From the NCBI RefSeq assembly GCF_000176515.1, contig NZ_ADAQ01000006.1:1-64000 (forward strand): a stretch of DNA of 64,000 nt. Direction: 5' to 3'. The notes under the pieces are model-generated. The model had not been told where the DNA came from. It did not search any database and saw only the letters and a program-made list of their open reading frames with translations. The position numbers were made by a program, and so were the translations under genes. Positions 9,237 through 18,913 of this stretch are shown piece by piece; position 1 is the first letter of the stretch, and each line of letters starts with the position of its first letter. The stretch comes from Grimontia hollisae CIP 101886 (GTDB lineage: Bacteria; Pseudomonadota; Gammaproteobacteria; Enterobacterales; Vibrionaceae).

Positions 9237-10052
9237 CTAGCCTTCCAGCTTCACAATCTGCCGCCACGGCAAATCAGTATCCCCCAGCACGATAAAGTTA
9301 GGGTTTTCCAGTGAATCACGCTCGTTGTAGGAAAGCGGCGAAAGCGTCATATCCAGAATGCGTCCTCCCGCTTCTTCAACAATACATTGGGTTGCCGCAG
9401 TATCCCACTCCCCGGTCGGGCCAAGGCGCAGGTAGCAGTCCACCGCACCTTCCGCGACCAGACAGGATTTTAACGCTGCTGAACCCAACGGCACTAAATC
9501 GTAGTGACGGCTTGGTTCCAGACGATCGGTAATTGCCTTGATATCCTGGCGGCGGCTGATCGCAATAGAAAGCGACGCCAGTTCGTCTTCATGTTTGAGA
9601 ATCGACAAGCGCTGCTTTTCACCATCAGGCGTCACCTTCCATGCACCATGCCCTTTTGCAGCATAGTAAGAAATGCCGGACACCGGTCCATATACCACAC
9701 CCAAAACTGGCTGGTTGTTCTCTACCAACGCAATAATGGTCGCGAAATCCCCACTGCCTGCAATAAATTCCTGGGTGCCATCGAGCGGGTCCACCAACCA
9801 ATAGCGCGCCCAGTTTGCGCGTTCAGCCAATGGAATGCTGATATCTTCTTCAGACAACACAGGAATATCAGGGGTGAGGGCTTGCAGACGCGCCTTTACC
9901 AGTTCGTGGGCAGCCATGTCAGCACTGGTCACTGGCGTGTCATCACTTTTTATGTTTTTTTCAAAATCACCGCGCTGATAGATGTCCAGAATCACTTCAC
10001 CGGATGCCCGGGCAATCTCTATCACCGGTTGAAGCAGTTGTGACAGCTCCAT
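9237..10052 (-). CDS. cysQ: 3'(2'),5'-bisphosphate nucleotidase CysQ
   Basis: 271 residues from the ATG at 10052, chosen because GAGGAG lies 7 bp upstream and because the family begins near this Met; ORF extension to 10076 is not needed. The enzyme hydrolyses adenosine 3',5'-bisphosphate, the by-product of sulfate assimilation, at the inner face of the membrane. Inositol-monophosphatase-family metal motifs are visible: SEED region (LSEED), DPLDGTQEF (about 88-96) and WDTAATQ (about 215). It follows nudE on the minus strand with a 62-bp gap. Confidence 0.95.
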   Translation of the reverse strand: MELSQLLQPVIEIARASGEVILDIYQRGDFEKNIKSDDTPVTSADMAAHELVKARLQALTPDIPVLSEEDISIPLAERANWARYWLVDPLDGTQEFIAGSGDFATIIALVENNQPVLGVVYGPVSGISYYAAKGHGAWKVTPDGEKQRLSILKHEDELASLSIAISRRQDIKAITDRLEPSRHYDLVPLGSAALKSCLVAEGAVDCYLRLGPTGEWDTAATQCIVEEAGGRILDMTLSPLSYNERDSLENPNFIVLGDTDLPWRQIVKLEG

Positions 10053-10114
10053 GTAACACTCCTCTTGGGCTCTCACACTACGACTTTGTTGGCGTTTTTT
10101 TGGTCACCGAATAA

Positions 10115-10666
10115 TCAATGGCCAGAAAGCGCTCTCATGGCCAACAGCAATGCAGTAATACTACGCGCTTCCCCAAAATCGACGTGAGATAATAATTCTT
10201 CTGCCTGTGCGACGGGCCAATGAACCAGTTCCAGCGGCTCGGGTTCATCGCCCTCGAGCTTCTCTGGATAAAGATCCTGCGCCAACATCAGGGTCATCTT
10301 GCTGGAAAAATACGACGGTGCCAGCACCACTTCTTTCAGAGGGCGCCATTGATTGGCACCAAAACCGATTTCTTCTTTTAATTCCCGGTTTGCGGCTTCC
10401 AGTGGTGTTTCCCCCGGATCAATCAACCCCTTAGGAAAGCCTAGTTCATAACGCTCCGTTCCGGCAGCGTATTCACGCACCAACAGTAAATCGCCGTTTT
10501 CTGTCACCGGCACCACCATCACCGCATTGCGGCCACTCGGCTTCATCCGTTCGTAGGTGCGTTTTTCACCGTTACTGAACGCTAAATCCAGGGCTTCAAT
10601 CTGAAACAGGCGCGACTTGGCCACAACTCTGGCGTCTAAAATTTCAGGTGGAATGTGCTTTTTCAT
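10115..10666 (-). CDS. nudE: ADP compounds hydrolase NudE (Nudix)
   Basis: 183 residues. A full Nudix box is visible in GLIDPGETPLEAANRELKEE IG (about residues 87-108, G-x5-E-x7-REL-x-EE-x-G form). E. coli NudE hydrolyses ADP-ribose, NADH and Ap3A. It lies 22 bp downstream of gspN on the same strand and may be the tail of the secretion operon. In E. coli nudE also sits close to hslR-hslO; here the gsp cluster is placed between them. Confidence 0.93.
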   Translation of the reverse strand: MKKHIPPEILDARVVAKSRLFQIEALDLAFSNGEKRTYERMKPSGRNAVMVVPVTENGDLLLVREYAAGTERYELGFPKGLIDPGETPLEAANRELKEEIGFGANQWRPLKEVVLAPSYFSSKMTLMLAQDLYPEKLEGDEPEPLELVHWPVAQAEELLSHVDFGEARSITALLLAMRALSGH

Positions 10667-10688
10667 GATTACTTCTCCCGGGAAGGCA

Positions 10689-11438
10689 TTAACCGCTGAA
10701 ACTCAGGCGATAACGCCCTTCACTGTCCGGATTCCCCAAAAAGCCCAGCTGACGTCTCATGTCTTCTGGAAATGTTTTACCCGGTACAAACCAGCCATCA
10801 AGACTGTATTGCTGGTCCGGCGATAACGAGACATTGAATTCTGTTTCAATTGCGTCAGATTTGCTGTCGCCATTGATGACCAACTGGCCGTCATTACATG
10901 ATAGCTGTGCGACGACCACACCGGGGGCGATGGACCCGATTGGGGAAACCACATTTCCCTGCGACCAGGCCAAATTACCAGCCAATACCTCACAGAAAGG
11001 TTTTTGGTTAAACAGGTAATCACGCACCGTTAAATCAAACTGCCCGGACAGCGTAACAGGTATAGGGTAAGCAATAAATGACTGAACGACCTGAGCTGAT
11101 GTCGTGACCAGCAGGTTGTTGGCATAAACACCTGCGAGACCGTAGCCCACATTCCCGCGAGCCGACAACCCCGCGTTTCCGGAAAGGCGTACATCTACAT
11201 CGACTTTCCCGGTAAAAAGTTTCAGTGGGTTAAACTGCCATTTGAGCGAACCCATCGGCCTACCCTGCCAGTTTACGCCAGCAGCAGCGCCATTCCACAG
11301 CGTACCGGTGATCCCATTTAAGGAAATACCCGGTACTTGCAGCAGGTTTTTCACCACCAGATTGGCAGGAAGATGGACAATGGCGCTGGTAATAAACACA
11401 ACAAGGAAAAGAACCAACCCAAGGATCACACGTTTCAT
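10689..11438 (-). CDS. gspN: type II secretion system protein N
   Basis: 249 residues. One N-terminal membrane segment (about 5-23) followed by a periplasmic beta-rich domain with repeated G-x-L-W/G-x-F patterns, as in GspN/EpsN. GspN is a non-universal T2SS component of uncertain role, often last in the gsp operon, which is its position here. It starts 1 bp after the gspM stop. Identification rests on position plus the family's TGTLWNG-type motif. Confidence 0.92.
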   Translation of the reverse strand: MKRVILGLVLFLVVFITSAIVHLPANLVVKNLLQVPGISLNGITGTLWNGAAAGVNWQGRPMGSLKWQFNPLKLFTGKVDVDVRLSGNAGLSARGNVGYGLAGVYANNLLVTTSAQVVQSFIAYPIPVTLSGQFDLTVRDYLFNQKPFCEVLAGNLAWSQGNVVSPIGSIAPGVVVAQLSCNDGQLVINGDSKSDAIETEFNVSLSPDQQYSLDGWFVPGKTFPEDMRRQLGFLGNPDSEGRYRLSFSG

Positions 11439-11439
11439 C

Positions 11440-11925
11440 TTACCCTCTTCCCAGCTGTAGCCGTTTTACGTCAACCACGCCAAGCGTCTCCGTTTTACCG
11501 ACATCAATGAACTTCACCTGCACACCATGGTTAACTGACAGATCATCCAACCAACTGATCAACGCATTGAACGGCATGGGTTTAAGCCAGACCTGGATCT
11601 CTTCCTGCTGCGGTTGCAAACGCACAATCTCGAGGTTGTAGCGCTTCACCGTGGTGGTGACGGACTGGTTCAGCGGCAAGGCGCTGCCCTGGCTGCGGCT
11701 TCCTGTCGCACGGCGCAGCGCTTCGATTTCAGCCGCTTTGCTATTCACCCAACTCAGCAGGTTACGCTCACTGGCAAGACGCTGCTCGGCCTGTTCCGCT
11801 TTAGCCTGAAGCGGGCTTACCACGCCCCAATACAGGGTGCCCAGCAAGATGACTGCACTTGCCACGCCCAACAGACGCTGCTCTCGGCGGGACAATCCCT
11901 GCCAATAGGCAATCAATGCTTTCAT
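11440..11925 (-). CDS. gspM: type II secretion system protein M
   Basis: 161 residues. Short cytoplasmic tail, one membrane helix (about 17-35), a coiled-coil stretch (about 40-70) and a C-terminal ferredoxin-like periplasmic domain. GspM pairs with GspL in the inner-membrane platform that couples the GspE ATPase to pseudopilus growth. The start overlaps the gspL stop by 4 bp, so translation is probably coupled. Confidence 0.95.
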   Translation of the reverse strand: MKALIAYWQGLSRREQRLLGVASAVILLGTLYWGVVSPLQAKAEQAEQRLASERNLLSWVNSKAAEIEALRRATGSRSQGSALPLNQSVTTTVKRYNLEIVRLQPQQEEIQVWLKPMPFNALISWLDDLSVNHGVQVKFIDVGKTETLGVVDVKRLQLGRG

Positions 11926-13127
11926 GATGATTTCCTCCGCAGAACAAATGCACCGGTTACTGCCTGTCCGTCGCGGCTCAACTGGCCAAGCTCTGTATTG
12001 TATGTAGTGGACAACGCTTCACGCAGTTTTTCAAAATCACCAAAATCTTTACCACGGGCATTAAGACGCAACTCGTCACGGTTTTGGTCGAAACGCAACG
12101 CATCAAGCTCAATCGACGGCGCGGCATCCAGCAGCGGTCCAATCTCTGCCATCCAGACCATAATACCGCTTTGGCTACCAGCACCGGAGAGACGGTTGAC
12201 TTCAGCCTCTACAATCCGCCGCATATAGCTGGTGGTGGGAATGCGTTGGTTTTGTGGCAATAAGGCCCGAACCCTGGCTTCGCTTTGCGTACGGTATTGC
12301 GCCGCCTGTGCGTCCATCTGATAAATATTAACCACTTGCTCGATGCCGAGAACCGCCACCAGCAAGCCGGCAGCAATCGCCGCACCACGCCATGGTTTAA
12401 GGTATTTGTATATCTGGCTTTGCGGTTTGTATCGCCCGGTCAGCAGGTTATAACGGCTTTTTACCGCCTCCTGGGTCAGCAATAACATCACCAGCTCACA
12501 GGGCTCAGCCTGCCAGTTACCGCCCATGCCTTCAGGAAGGGGGGAATAGCTGAACACTGTCGGCAATGTTTCTTCACCACGGCTTTGTCCCAAACTTTGC
12601 AGCCACACGGGCAGCCAGGCATCTTCCACCGATCCGCCTTCTGTTTCACCAAAGCGCAACAGCCAGCGGTGGTTGAGGCTAACGGCACTGCAACTGTCTT
12701 CATGCAAAGGCAGGCAGAGACAATCCGGCACCAGACGACGAACGGTCAGGTTGGCGTCAGACAGGGCATCCATCCAGCGCTGCATGATCTTGTGCTCTAT
12801 CACGGCAACCTGTGCCGATTCTCCGTGTTTATCCAGCAAGGTGATATGGGCCTGATCGACATCCTGCGCCAAATCATCTTCAAGCAGGAAAGGTAAGACG
12901 GTGCCAAGCTGGCGTTCACTGCCTGCGGGGATCACCGCGGATGTCAATGTCATCGCCGCACTGTCCGCCAATGCAATCACTTCCCTGTCGGTGGCGTAGT
13001 CTGTCAGCTGCGACAGATGCTCAGCTTCCCCCGAGGCAATCACTTCCTGCTGAGAGGGTGACCATACCAGCCAAGGGATCGGCTCGTGGGGATCTCTGTT
13101 AAGCCTGACTGTCAGGATCTCGATCAC
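11922..13127 (-). CDS. gspL: type II secretion system protein L
   Basis: 401 residues. The N-terminal actin-like cytoplasmic domain (about 1-240, starting with LTVRL and PWLVWSPSQQEVIASG) binds GspE; a single membrane helix lies near 250-270; a periplasmic ferredoxin-like domain follows. It anchors the ATPase to the membrane platform with GspM. The reading frame overlaps the end of gspK by 29 bp, a tight overlap that is seen in related clusters. Confidence is high from start motif, length and order. Confidence 0.96.
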   Translation of the reverse strand: MIEILTVRLNRDPHEPIPWLVWSPSQQEVIASGEAEHLSQLTDYATDREVIALADSAAMTLTSAVIPAGSERQLGTVLPFLLEDDLAQDVDQAHITLLDKHGESAQVAVIEHKIMQRWMDALSDANLTVRRLVPDCLCLPLHEDSCSAVSLNHRWLLRFGETEGGSVEDAWLPVWLQSLGQSRGEETLPTVFSYSPLPEGMGGNWQAEPCELVMLLLTQEAVKSRYNLLTGRYKPQSQIYKYLKPWRGAAIAAGLLVAVLGIEQVVNIYQMDAQAAQYRTQSEARVRALLPQNQRIPTTSYMRRIVEAEVNRLSGAGSQSGIMVWMAEIGPLLDAAPSIELDALRFDQNRDELRLNARGKDFGDFEKLREALSTTYNTELGQLSRDGQAVTGAFVLRRKSS

Positions 13128-14112
13128 TCATTCCTCCAAAGCGGCGGCGGATCACCGTGACCGCGCCGTTGCCACCCCTCTCCAGCAGGGAACGCAATCT
13201 CAGCGTCATGCTGTCGAGGGTAATCTCTGTATCCAGTTCAAAATACCGGCTGCGTACGTCGATAAACTGTTGCAACCTTTCGCGTTCTTCTTGATCAATG
13301 CCCGCCAATACTGGCTCAGCCATAAAGCTGGCGACATCTTGCCAACCATCAATGGCGTTACGGCCATTGATCAATGTTTTTGCCTGCTCCTCAGAGAGGT
13401 TGGGATGGAAAATGGCACTCAAAATCGGTGCCTGTTCCTCCGTCAGCGTGTTGACGTTTACCACCAGCTTATCGCTGGGAATCGCACAAAGCAGTGGGCT
13501 GACCTTATCAAACATTTCCTGGGTGACGCCATTCACCGCACGCCACTCTGAAATGTCCGCCATAAAACCATTGGGTATCAAATGTGGCACTGTACGCGCT
13601 TCATATTCGCTGTCTTCAACCCCCAACGGCGACTGCACGTTGGTGTTGCCGTCAATGTATTCCCAGGTCGCTGCCGCTGCGGTTTCCGCCTCAAGGCTGT
13701 CAATACCCTGTGATTCAATCAACTGCTGAAGTGACGCCACCAGTTTGGGGTTAGTGCCATTTGCTGTCGGTTTGATGTTACGAAGCCCATTGACGTTAAA
13801 ACAGGCCTGTTTGTCATACACATTGCCGGTCGCCTGCCCACCCTCAAGAGGATAGACCTGATCGCGCACTGCCCATGGCTGGCTTAGGGTCACAGTATCA
13901 TCACTGTCAATGCTCTGCTCTATACCATAGCGTGCCAGCGCTTCGACTGACTGGGCATACCAATAGGCCTGCTGATAACGCACCTGGCTTTCAGCCCGGT
14001 TAAAATTGACAAACATCCGGTTGGACATGCTCACTGCTACCGTGGTCATCAGTGCCATAATAAACAACACCACCAGCAGCGCGACACCGCGTTGGGATTG
14101 ACGCCTCATCAT
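13099..14112 (-). CDS. gspK: type II secretion minor pseudopilin K
   Basis: 337 residues. A prepilin-type leader (QSQRG followed by VALLVVLFIMAL) lacks the usual Glu+5, as is typical of GspK, the tip pseudopilin. The large globular domain characteristic of GspK follows, including the helix-hairpin region with INGRNAIDGWQDV. GspK forms the pseudopilus tip with GspI and GspJ. It overlaps the gspJ stop by 4 bp and the gspL start by 29 bp. Confidence 0.96.
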   Translation of the reverse strand: MMRRQSQRGVALLVVLFIMALMTTVAVSMSNRMFVNFNRAESQVRYQQAYWYAQSVEALARYGIEQSIDSDDTVTLSQPWAVRDQVYPLEGGQATGNVYDKQACFNVNGLRNIKPTANGTNPKLVASLQQLIESQGIDSLEAETAAAATWEYIDGNTNVQSPLGVEDSEYEARTVPHLIPNGFMADISEWRAVNGVTQEMFDKVSPLLCAIPSDKLVVNVNTLTEEQAPILSAIFHPNLSEEQAKTLINGRNAIDGWQDVASFMAEPVLAGIDQEERERLQQFIDVRSRYFELDTEITLDSMTLRLRSLLERGGNGAVTVIRRRFGGMSDRDPDSQA

Positions 14113-14759
14113 GATGTCTCTCCCACTGAAGGTGGCAGTGTCTGCCCGGGCAGCAAATAAATACGGGTCAGTTCACCATAACGCTCGGTGTTCAGTGTCA
14201 CCCGAATGGCCCTTGGCATGGACAGCGGCGCCTCCCACTCGGTCTTCCAGCCATCATCACCCAAGACCTCAAAGCGCAATCCGGTGACCCCTTCCATCAA
14301 AGGCATGGCAGCCGGTTCCAGTGCCGAGCTGTTATCCGGATACATCCAGCGGATACGCTCTAAGGTTTCATCCTGAATACGGTAACCGACTTTCACCACT
14401 TCCCCCCGGGGAAACAGCTGTTGCGGGTTAATCCAGCCACCACGCACAAAGCGGATGCCCTGCGATTCTGAATCCAGTAAGTCGTCGCCAAACTCAAGCA
14501 GTGCTTCCTTGGCCTCGTCACTGCCATTGCGATACTGGCGCGCCAGCATCTGGCGAAAATCGCTGTCCATGATGAGCAGGGTACGCTGCAAACTTTTGAG
14601 CGCATTCCCCACTTCTTCGGTCTGGACATTACTGTTGATGACATTACGAAAAATCTGGTTCGCCGCCACGCTCAGGGTGGCGAAAATCATCAGCGCCAGC
14701 AGTACCTCAATCAGGGTAAAGCCTTGATTGGTGCCTTTACCTTTACTCTGCCGGTACAT
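14109..14759 (-). CDS. gspJ: type II secretion minor pseudopilin J
   Basis: 216 residues. Prepilin cleavage and methylation site at NQG|FTLIEVLLALMIF (about residues 11-25), then the globular beta domain with MDSDFRQMLAR, GWINPQQ and RIRWMYPDN segments typical of GspJ. It belongs to the pseudopilus tip complex. Its start overlaps the end of gspI by 17 bp. Confidence 0.96.
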   Translation of the reverse strand: MYRQSKGKGTNQGFTLIEVLLALMIFATLSVAANQIFRNVINSNVQTEEVGNALKSLQRTLLIMDSDFRQMLARQYRNGSDEAKEALLEFGDDLLDSESQGIRFVRGGWINPQQLFPRGEVVKVGYRIQDETLERIRWMYPDNSSALEPAAMPLMEGVTGLRFEVLGDDGWKTEWEAPLSMPRAIRVTLNTERYGELTRIYLLPGQTLPPSVGETS

Positions 14760-15105
14760 ACGTCCTCACGGTGACCAATGAGTGTTGTCTGGTTTCATTT
14801 TTCCAGACAATCATATCCACGGCGCGAAGCAGGTTATCCGCAGTTGCCACAGGTTTGAGGGTCCAAAACCATGTGCGTCCCGCAAGCTCAGAGCTGCCAT
14901 TTTTGGCCGAAGACAGCTTTTTTCCGTCCAACACAAACAGCGCCAGCTCGTTGTCTGCCACCATGGACGCAAACGTTTTCTCTTCCAGCGCGCCCAGCGA
15001 GTTCACATGTTGACCGGTCGCATTCAGCACGGCCATCGCTGCCACAGCGAACACCGCCATCGCCACCAGCACTTCAATCAGGGTAAAGCCGCGATGCGTT
15101 CTCAC
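14743..15105 (-). CDS. gspI: type II secretion minor pseudopilin I
   Basis: 120 residues. Prepilin motif HRG|FTLIEVLVAMAVFAVAA (about 4-22), then the conserved ASMVADNELA region. GspI is the core of the GspI-J-K tip complex that primes pseudopilus assembly. Overlaps gspH by 4 bp and gspJ by 17 bp. Confidence 0.96.
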   Translation of the reverse strand: MRTHRGFTLIEVLVAMAVFAVAAMAVLNATGQHVNSLGALEEKTFASMVADNELALFVLDGKKLSSAKNGSSELAGRTWFWTLKPVATADNLLRAVDMIVWKNETRQHSLVTVRTYVPAE

Positions 15106-15659
15106 TCTTTATCCTCATTCAAGTTTTTCACTTCAAACGTTGCCACATCGTTGCCTGTCACCTGCCAGAGGCGTTTATTATCCGCGATAAACGTCAGGGT
15201 GAACGGAATGATTTCCCCGTTCCCCATCAACACCACCTGCGGTTGGGGAGGCTGGTTCTCCTCTTCAGCAAACAGCTCGTCGTCGAACAGGCTTTCGCGA
15301 TCGAACAGGCGATCCTCTTCGGCCACAAAACCGGACACTTCCAGATCCAGTTCCAACGCCGGCGGCAAGGTTACTGATGTCACACTGCGGCCTTTTTCCA
15401 CCGGCACCCAGTCATCGTGGGTCAGGCGGAGCAGCTGGTAGCCGTCTTTGTCGACGTTCAGACCAAAGGTTTGCCCGGTAAGCAGTGATTGCTCCGTCCA
15501 AAGCTGGATCAACTGATAGAAACGTTGTGCTTCTTCTTTGGCATCATCACTGCTGTTTTGAGGAAGGTTGGGCACCACAATCACGGCGCTGATAGACAGC
15601 AACAGCAGCACCAGCAGAATTTCCAGCAATGTAAACCCGGACGGGCGCCCCCTTTTCAT
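15102..15659 (-). CDS. gspH: type II secretion minor pseudopilin H
   Basis: 185 residues. Prepilin motif SGFTLLEILLVLLLLS (about 7-22) and the GspH globular domain with LTGQTFGLNVD and WVPVE segments. An acidic loop (EEDRLFDRESLFDDELFAEE region, about residues 122-142) is unusually rich in Asp/Glu and Phe. GspH links the major pilin GspG to the tip complex. It starts 3 bp after gspG. Confidence 0.94.
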   Translation of the reverse strand: MKRGRPSGFTLLEILLVLLLLSISAVIVVPNLPQNSSDDAKEEAQRFYQLIQLWTEQSLLTGQTFGLNVDKDGYQLLRLTHDDWVPVEKGRSVTSVTLPPALELDLEVSGFVAEEDRLFDRESLFDDELFAEEENQPPQPQVVLMGNGEIIPFTLTFIADNKRLWQVTGNDVATFEVKNLNEDKE

Positions 15660-15662
15660 CGA

Positions 15663-16100
15663 TTATTTAATGTCCAGCATGTTCCAGTTACCGATGTCCT
15701 GGTTCACACCTTCTCCCCCTTCCTGGCCATCCGCGCCCAGGGTGAAGATATCTACCGTGCCATGTTCTCCGGGATTCAGGTACTGGTACTCGTTGCCCCA
15801 TGGATCTTGTGGCAAACGCTTGATGTAACCACCCTCACGGTAATTACGGGGCTCTGGCGAAGAGCTAGGCTTGGAAACCAGTGCATCCAGACCCTGATCG
15901 GTGGTTGGGTACACGCTGTTGTCCAGACGGTACATATCCAGCGCCCCTTCCAGTGCACTGATGTCTGTCACCGCTTTTTGCTGATCGGCTTTGTCTTTGT
16001 TACCCAGCAGGTTTGGTACCACCAAACTCGCCAGTACACCCAAAATGACGATCACAACCATGATTTCCAGCAGGGTAAAGCCCTGTTGACGACGTTGCAT
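15663..16100 (-). CDS. gspG: type II secretion major pseudopilin G
   Basis: 145 residues. Prepilin site QQG|FTLLEIMVVIVILGVL (about 6-22), the conserved NLLGNKDKAD region, and the calcium-loop C-terminus with NEYQYLNPGEHG and DGQEGGEG. GspG polymerises into the periplasmic pseudopilus that drives substrates through GspD. A 44-bp gap separates it from gspF, wider than the other junctions, with AGGAGAG just before its start. Confidence 0.97.
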   Translation of the reverse strand: MQRRQQGFTLLEIMVVIVILGVLASLVVPNLLGNKDKADQQKAVTDISALEGALDMYRLDNSVYPTTDQGLDALVSKPSSSPEPRNYREGGYIKRLPQDPWGNEYQYLNPGEHGTVDIFTLGADGQEGGEGVNQDIGNWNMLDIK

Positions 16101-16144
16101 TTTCTATCTCTCCTGAAAAAACGCTGCCTGGCAGCGAGTTTGGG

Positions 16145-17365
16145 TTACACGCCCACAATATTGTTGAGCTGGATAATGGGCATGAGGGTTGCCACAACAA
16201 TAAACAGCACGATACCGGCCATGGCAATAATCAGTGCCGGGCCAAAGATACCGAGTGCAATATTCACCTGTGATTCAAAGTCTCTGTCCTGATTATCTGC
16301 CGCACGGGTCAGCATCTGCTCCAGTTCACCGCTTCGCTCACCACTGGCAATCATGTGCAGCATCATGGGAGGAAACAGCTTGGACTTTTCGAGCGAAATG
16401 CGAAGACTTGAGCCTTCACGTACCCGGTCTGACGCTTCGAGCACGCGGGCTTTTACCCAGGTGTTGGTCATCACATTTGCAGCCACTTTCATCCCATCCA
16501 GCAATGGAATAGCACTGGACGTACAAATCGACAACGTACGGGCAAAGCGCGAGGTGTTCAGGCCACGTGCTACCCGTCCAATGACCGGCATATTAAGCAC
16601 ATTTCTGTCCCATGCAAGCCGGCGCTTTTCATTCCTGAGCATGATTTTTGCCAGCATAAACAGGGCGATAACCACCACTAACACCAGTAAGCCCCAGTGG
16701 GTGACAAAATCACTGGCAGCCAGCAGCACCTGGGTAATGTTTGGCAACTCGGCACCGGTTTGCAGAAACTGGCCGACAATATCCGGCACCACGGTCGCCA
16801 GCAGGAAGGCCACGATACCAATCGCTGCCACGGTCAGCACCATGGGATACACCATGGCCTGAATCAGTTTGTTTTTGACCTGTTGCCGGTTTTCCACGTA
16901 ATCGGCAAGGCGCTCAAGCACCGGGCCAAGGTGGCCGGATTTTTCCCCTGCCGCTACCATGGCGCGGAAAAGCTGATCAAACACATGGGGATAGTCGCCA
17001 AGGCTGTCTGAGAGGGTATAGCCTTCAACAACACGGGCACGCACCCCGGTCAGCATGTTTTTCAGGCGCTGCTTTTCCGTCTGATCAGCCACCGCCTTGA
17101 TGCACTCTTCAAGCGGCATCGCTGCCTGTACCAGCGTCGCCAGCTGACGGGTGATCAATGCCAGTTCATTGGTGCTGATCCCTCGCTTAAAGCCGACAGG
17201 GGAGGATTGCTTTTGCTGTTCTTTCTCATGTGTTTGCGCCACATCCATCGGCACCAGCTGTTTTTCTCGCAACAGTTGGCGTGCCTGACGGGCCGTGTCG
17301 GCTTCAATCACGCCTTTCACGGTCCGGCCTTTGGCATTCAACGCTTTGTATTCAAACGCTGCCAT
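16145..17365 (-). CDS. gspF: type II secretion inner-membrane platform protein F
   Basis: 406 residues. Two repeated cytoplasmic GspF domains (about 70-190 and 275-395) each followed by membrane helices (about 170-190, 220-245, 375-400). The N-terminus (AAFEYKALNAKGRTVKGVIEAD form) is characteristic. GspF is the polytopic platform protein on which the pseudopilus is assembled by GspE. It overlaps the gspE stop by one base. Confidence 0.97.
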   Translation of the reverse strand: MAAFEYKALNAKGRTVKGVIEADTARQARQLLREKQLVPMDVAQTHEKEQQKQSSPVGFKRGISTNELALITRQLATLVQAAMPLEECIKAVADQTEKQRLKNMLTGVRARVVEGYTLSDSLGDYPHVFDQLFRAMVAAGEKSGHLGPVLERLADYVENRQQVKNKLIQAMVYPMVLTVAAIGIVAFLLATVVPDIVGQFLQTGAELPNITQVLLAASDFVTHWGLLVLVVVIALFMLAKIMLRNEKRRLAWDRNVLNMPVIGRVARGLNTSRFARTLSICTSSAIPLLDGMKVAANVMTNTWVKARVLEASDRVREGSSLRISLEKSKLFPPMMLHMIASGERSGELEQMLTRAADNQDRDFESQVNIALGIFGPALIIAMAGIVLFIVVATLMPIIQLNNIVGV

Positions 17366-18909
17366 CAGCCCTCCCGTGTCACACGCAGTATTTCTTCAAG
17401 CGTGGTGATACCCTGACGCACTTTCATCAGGCCATCATCCCGGATACTCGGCGTCGTTTGACGAATATAACGTTCTATTGCCTGCTCTCCCGCTTCATTG
17501 TGGATAAGCTCTTGCACCTGGGTATCAACCACCAACAATTCATGAATACCGGTACGGCCCCGGTACCCTTTGTGATTACACTTCTCACAACCTGTTGCTT
17601 TATAAAGGGTCAACGGTTCATGTTCGTCGAGATCAAACCAACGTTTGCTCTGGGTATCTGCGTCATAAGGCGCTTTACAATCAGGACAAAGGGTGCGAAC
17701 CAGCCGCTGTGCCAACACCCCTAACAGGGATGACGACACCAGAAACGGTTCAATGCCCATGTCACGCAGACGGGTCACAGCACCGACAGCAGTGTTGGTG
17801 TGAAGGGTTGACATCACCAGGTGACCGGTCAATGAGGCCTGCACCGCGATTTGTGCGGTTTCAAGGTCTCGGATCTCCCCCACCATCACCACATCCGGGT
17901 CCTGGCGCAAAATGGCGCGCAGTCCACGGGCAAAAGTCATGTCGACCTTGGTGTTGACCTGAGTCTGGCCGATGCCATCGATATCAAATTCAATCGGGTC
18001 TTCAACGGTGAGAATATTGCGCTCGGCGCTGTTAAGCTCCGTCAACCCCGCATACAGGGTGGTCGATTTACCCGAGCCGGTAGGCCCGGTCACCAATAAG
18101 ATACCGTGTGGGCGTTTGATCAGGTGCTGAAAATTATCATGCACATGGCGGGTCATGCCAAGGCTTTCCAGATCCAGCTGGGTGGCGTTCTTATCCAGAA
18201 GGCGCAGTACTACCCGTTCGCCGTGGGATGACGGCATAGTGGACACCCGCACATCTACCGCCCGGCCACCGATACGCAGCGAAATACGGCCATCCTGTGG
18301 CACACGCTTCTCTGCAATATCAAGACGCGCCATCACCTTGATGCGTGAGACCAACAAGGGGGCCAGCTTACGGTTCGGGCTCAGCACCTCACGAAGTACG
18401 CCATCCACACGGAAACGAATGGACAGGGTTTTCTCAAAGGTTTCGATATGGATATCAGATGCCGTTTCTTTGATGGCCTCACCCAACATGGCATTGATCA
18501 GTTTGATGATTGGGGCATCGTCTTCTGACTCCAGCAAGTCTTCGCTTTGTGGCAGCTCTTCTGCCAACGCAAAGAAGTCATCACTGTCTGCGCCAATGTC
18601 CTGCATCAGTTGTTGCGCTTCCGATGAGTCGCGCTGGTAGAGTTCGGTCAGCTTGGGTTCAAAATCGTCAGTGCGCAGCTGGATTGGGGTAAAACTCTGC
18701 CCCAGCACCCGACGAACTTCATTGAGTACGGCGGGTTTGGGCTGGTCACGATAGTAGAGCAAATAACCCTTATCGGTACACTCAATCGCCACACCATGGC
18801 GCTTGGCAAAACCAAATGGCAAACGGATCACCGACATGTTTGCCACCTCAGACAGTGTATCCATGGCCTGAATCTGTTCAGTTTCCGTTTCTGGGGACTG
18901 CTTTTCCAT
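17365..18909 (-). CDS. gspE: type II secretion ATPase E
   Basis: 514 residues. Order: N-terminal GspL-binding domain, Walker [10 protein letters not shown] (about 270), Asp box and Walker [12 protein letters not shown], His box, and a tetracysteine zinc element (CPDC and CEKC, about 415-465). It hydrolyses ATP on the cytoplasmic side to drive pseudopilus extension. Starts 4 bp after gspD. Confidence 0.97.
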   Translation of the reverse strand: MEKQSPETETEQIQAMDTLSEVANMSVIRLPFGFAKRHGVAIECTDKGYLLYYRDQPKPAVLNEVRRVLGQSFTPIQLRTDDFEPKLTELYQRDSSEAQQLMQDIGADSDDFFALAEELPQSEDLLESEDDAPIIKLINAMLGEAIKETASDIHIETFEKTLSIRFRVDGVLREVLSPNRKLAPLLVSRIKVMARLDIAEKRVPQDGRISLRIGGRAVDVRVSTMPSSHGERVVLRLLDKNATQLDLESLGMTRHVHDNFQHLIKRPHGILLVTGPTGSGKSTTLYAGLTELNSAERNILTVEDPIEFDIDGIGQTQVNTKVDMTFARGLRAILRQDPDVVMVGEIRDLETAQIAVQASLTGHLVMSTLHTNTAVGAVTRLRDMGIEPFLVSSSLLGVLAQRLVRTLCPDCKAPYDADTQSKRWFDLDEHEPLTLYKATGCEKCNHKGYRGRTGIHELLVVDTQVQELIHNEAGEQAIERYIRQTTPSIRDDGLMKVRQGITTLEEILRVTREG

Positions 18910-18913
18910 GGCG

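Noticed and set aside
15489-16292. A 267-codon plus-strand open frame across gspH-gspF
   Set aside because: Spans three minus-strand secretion genes and reads as random sequence.
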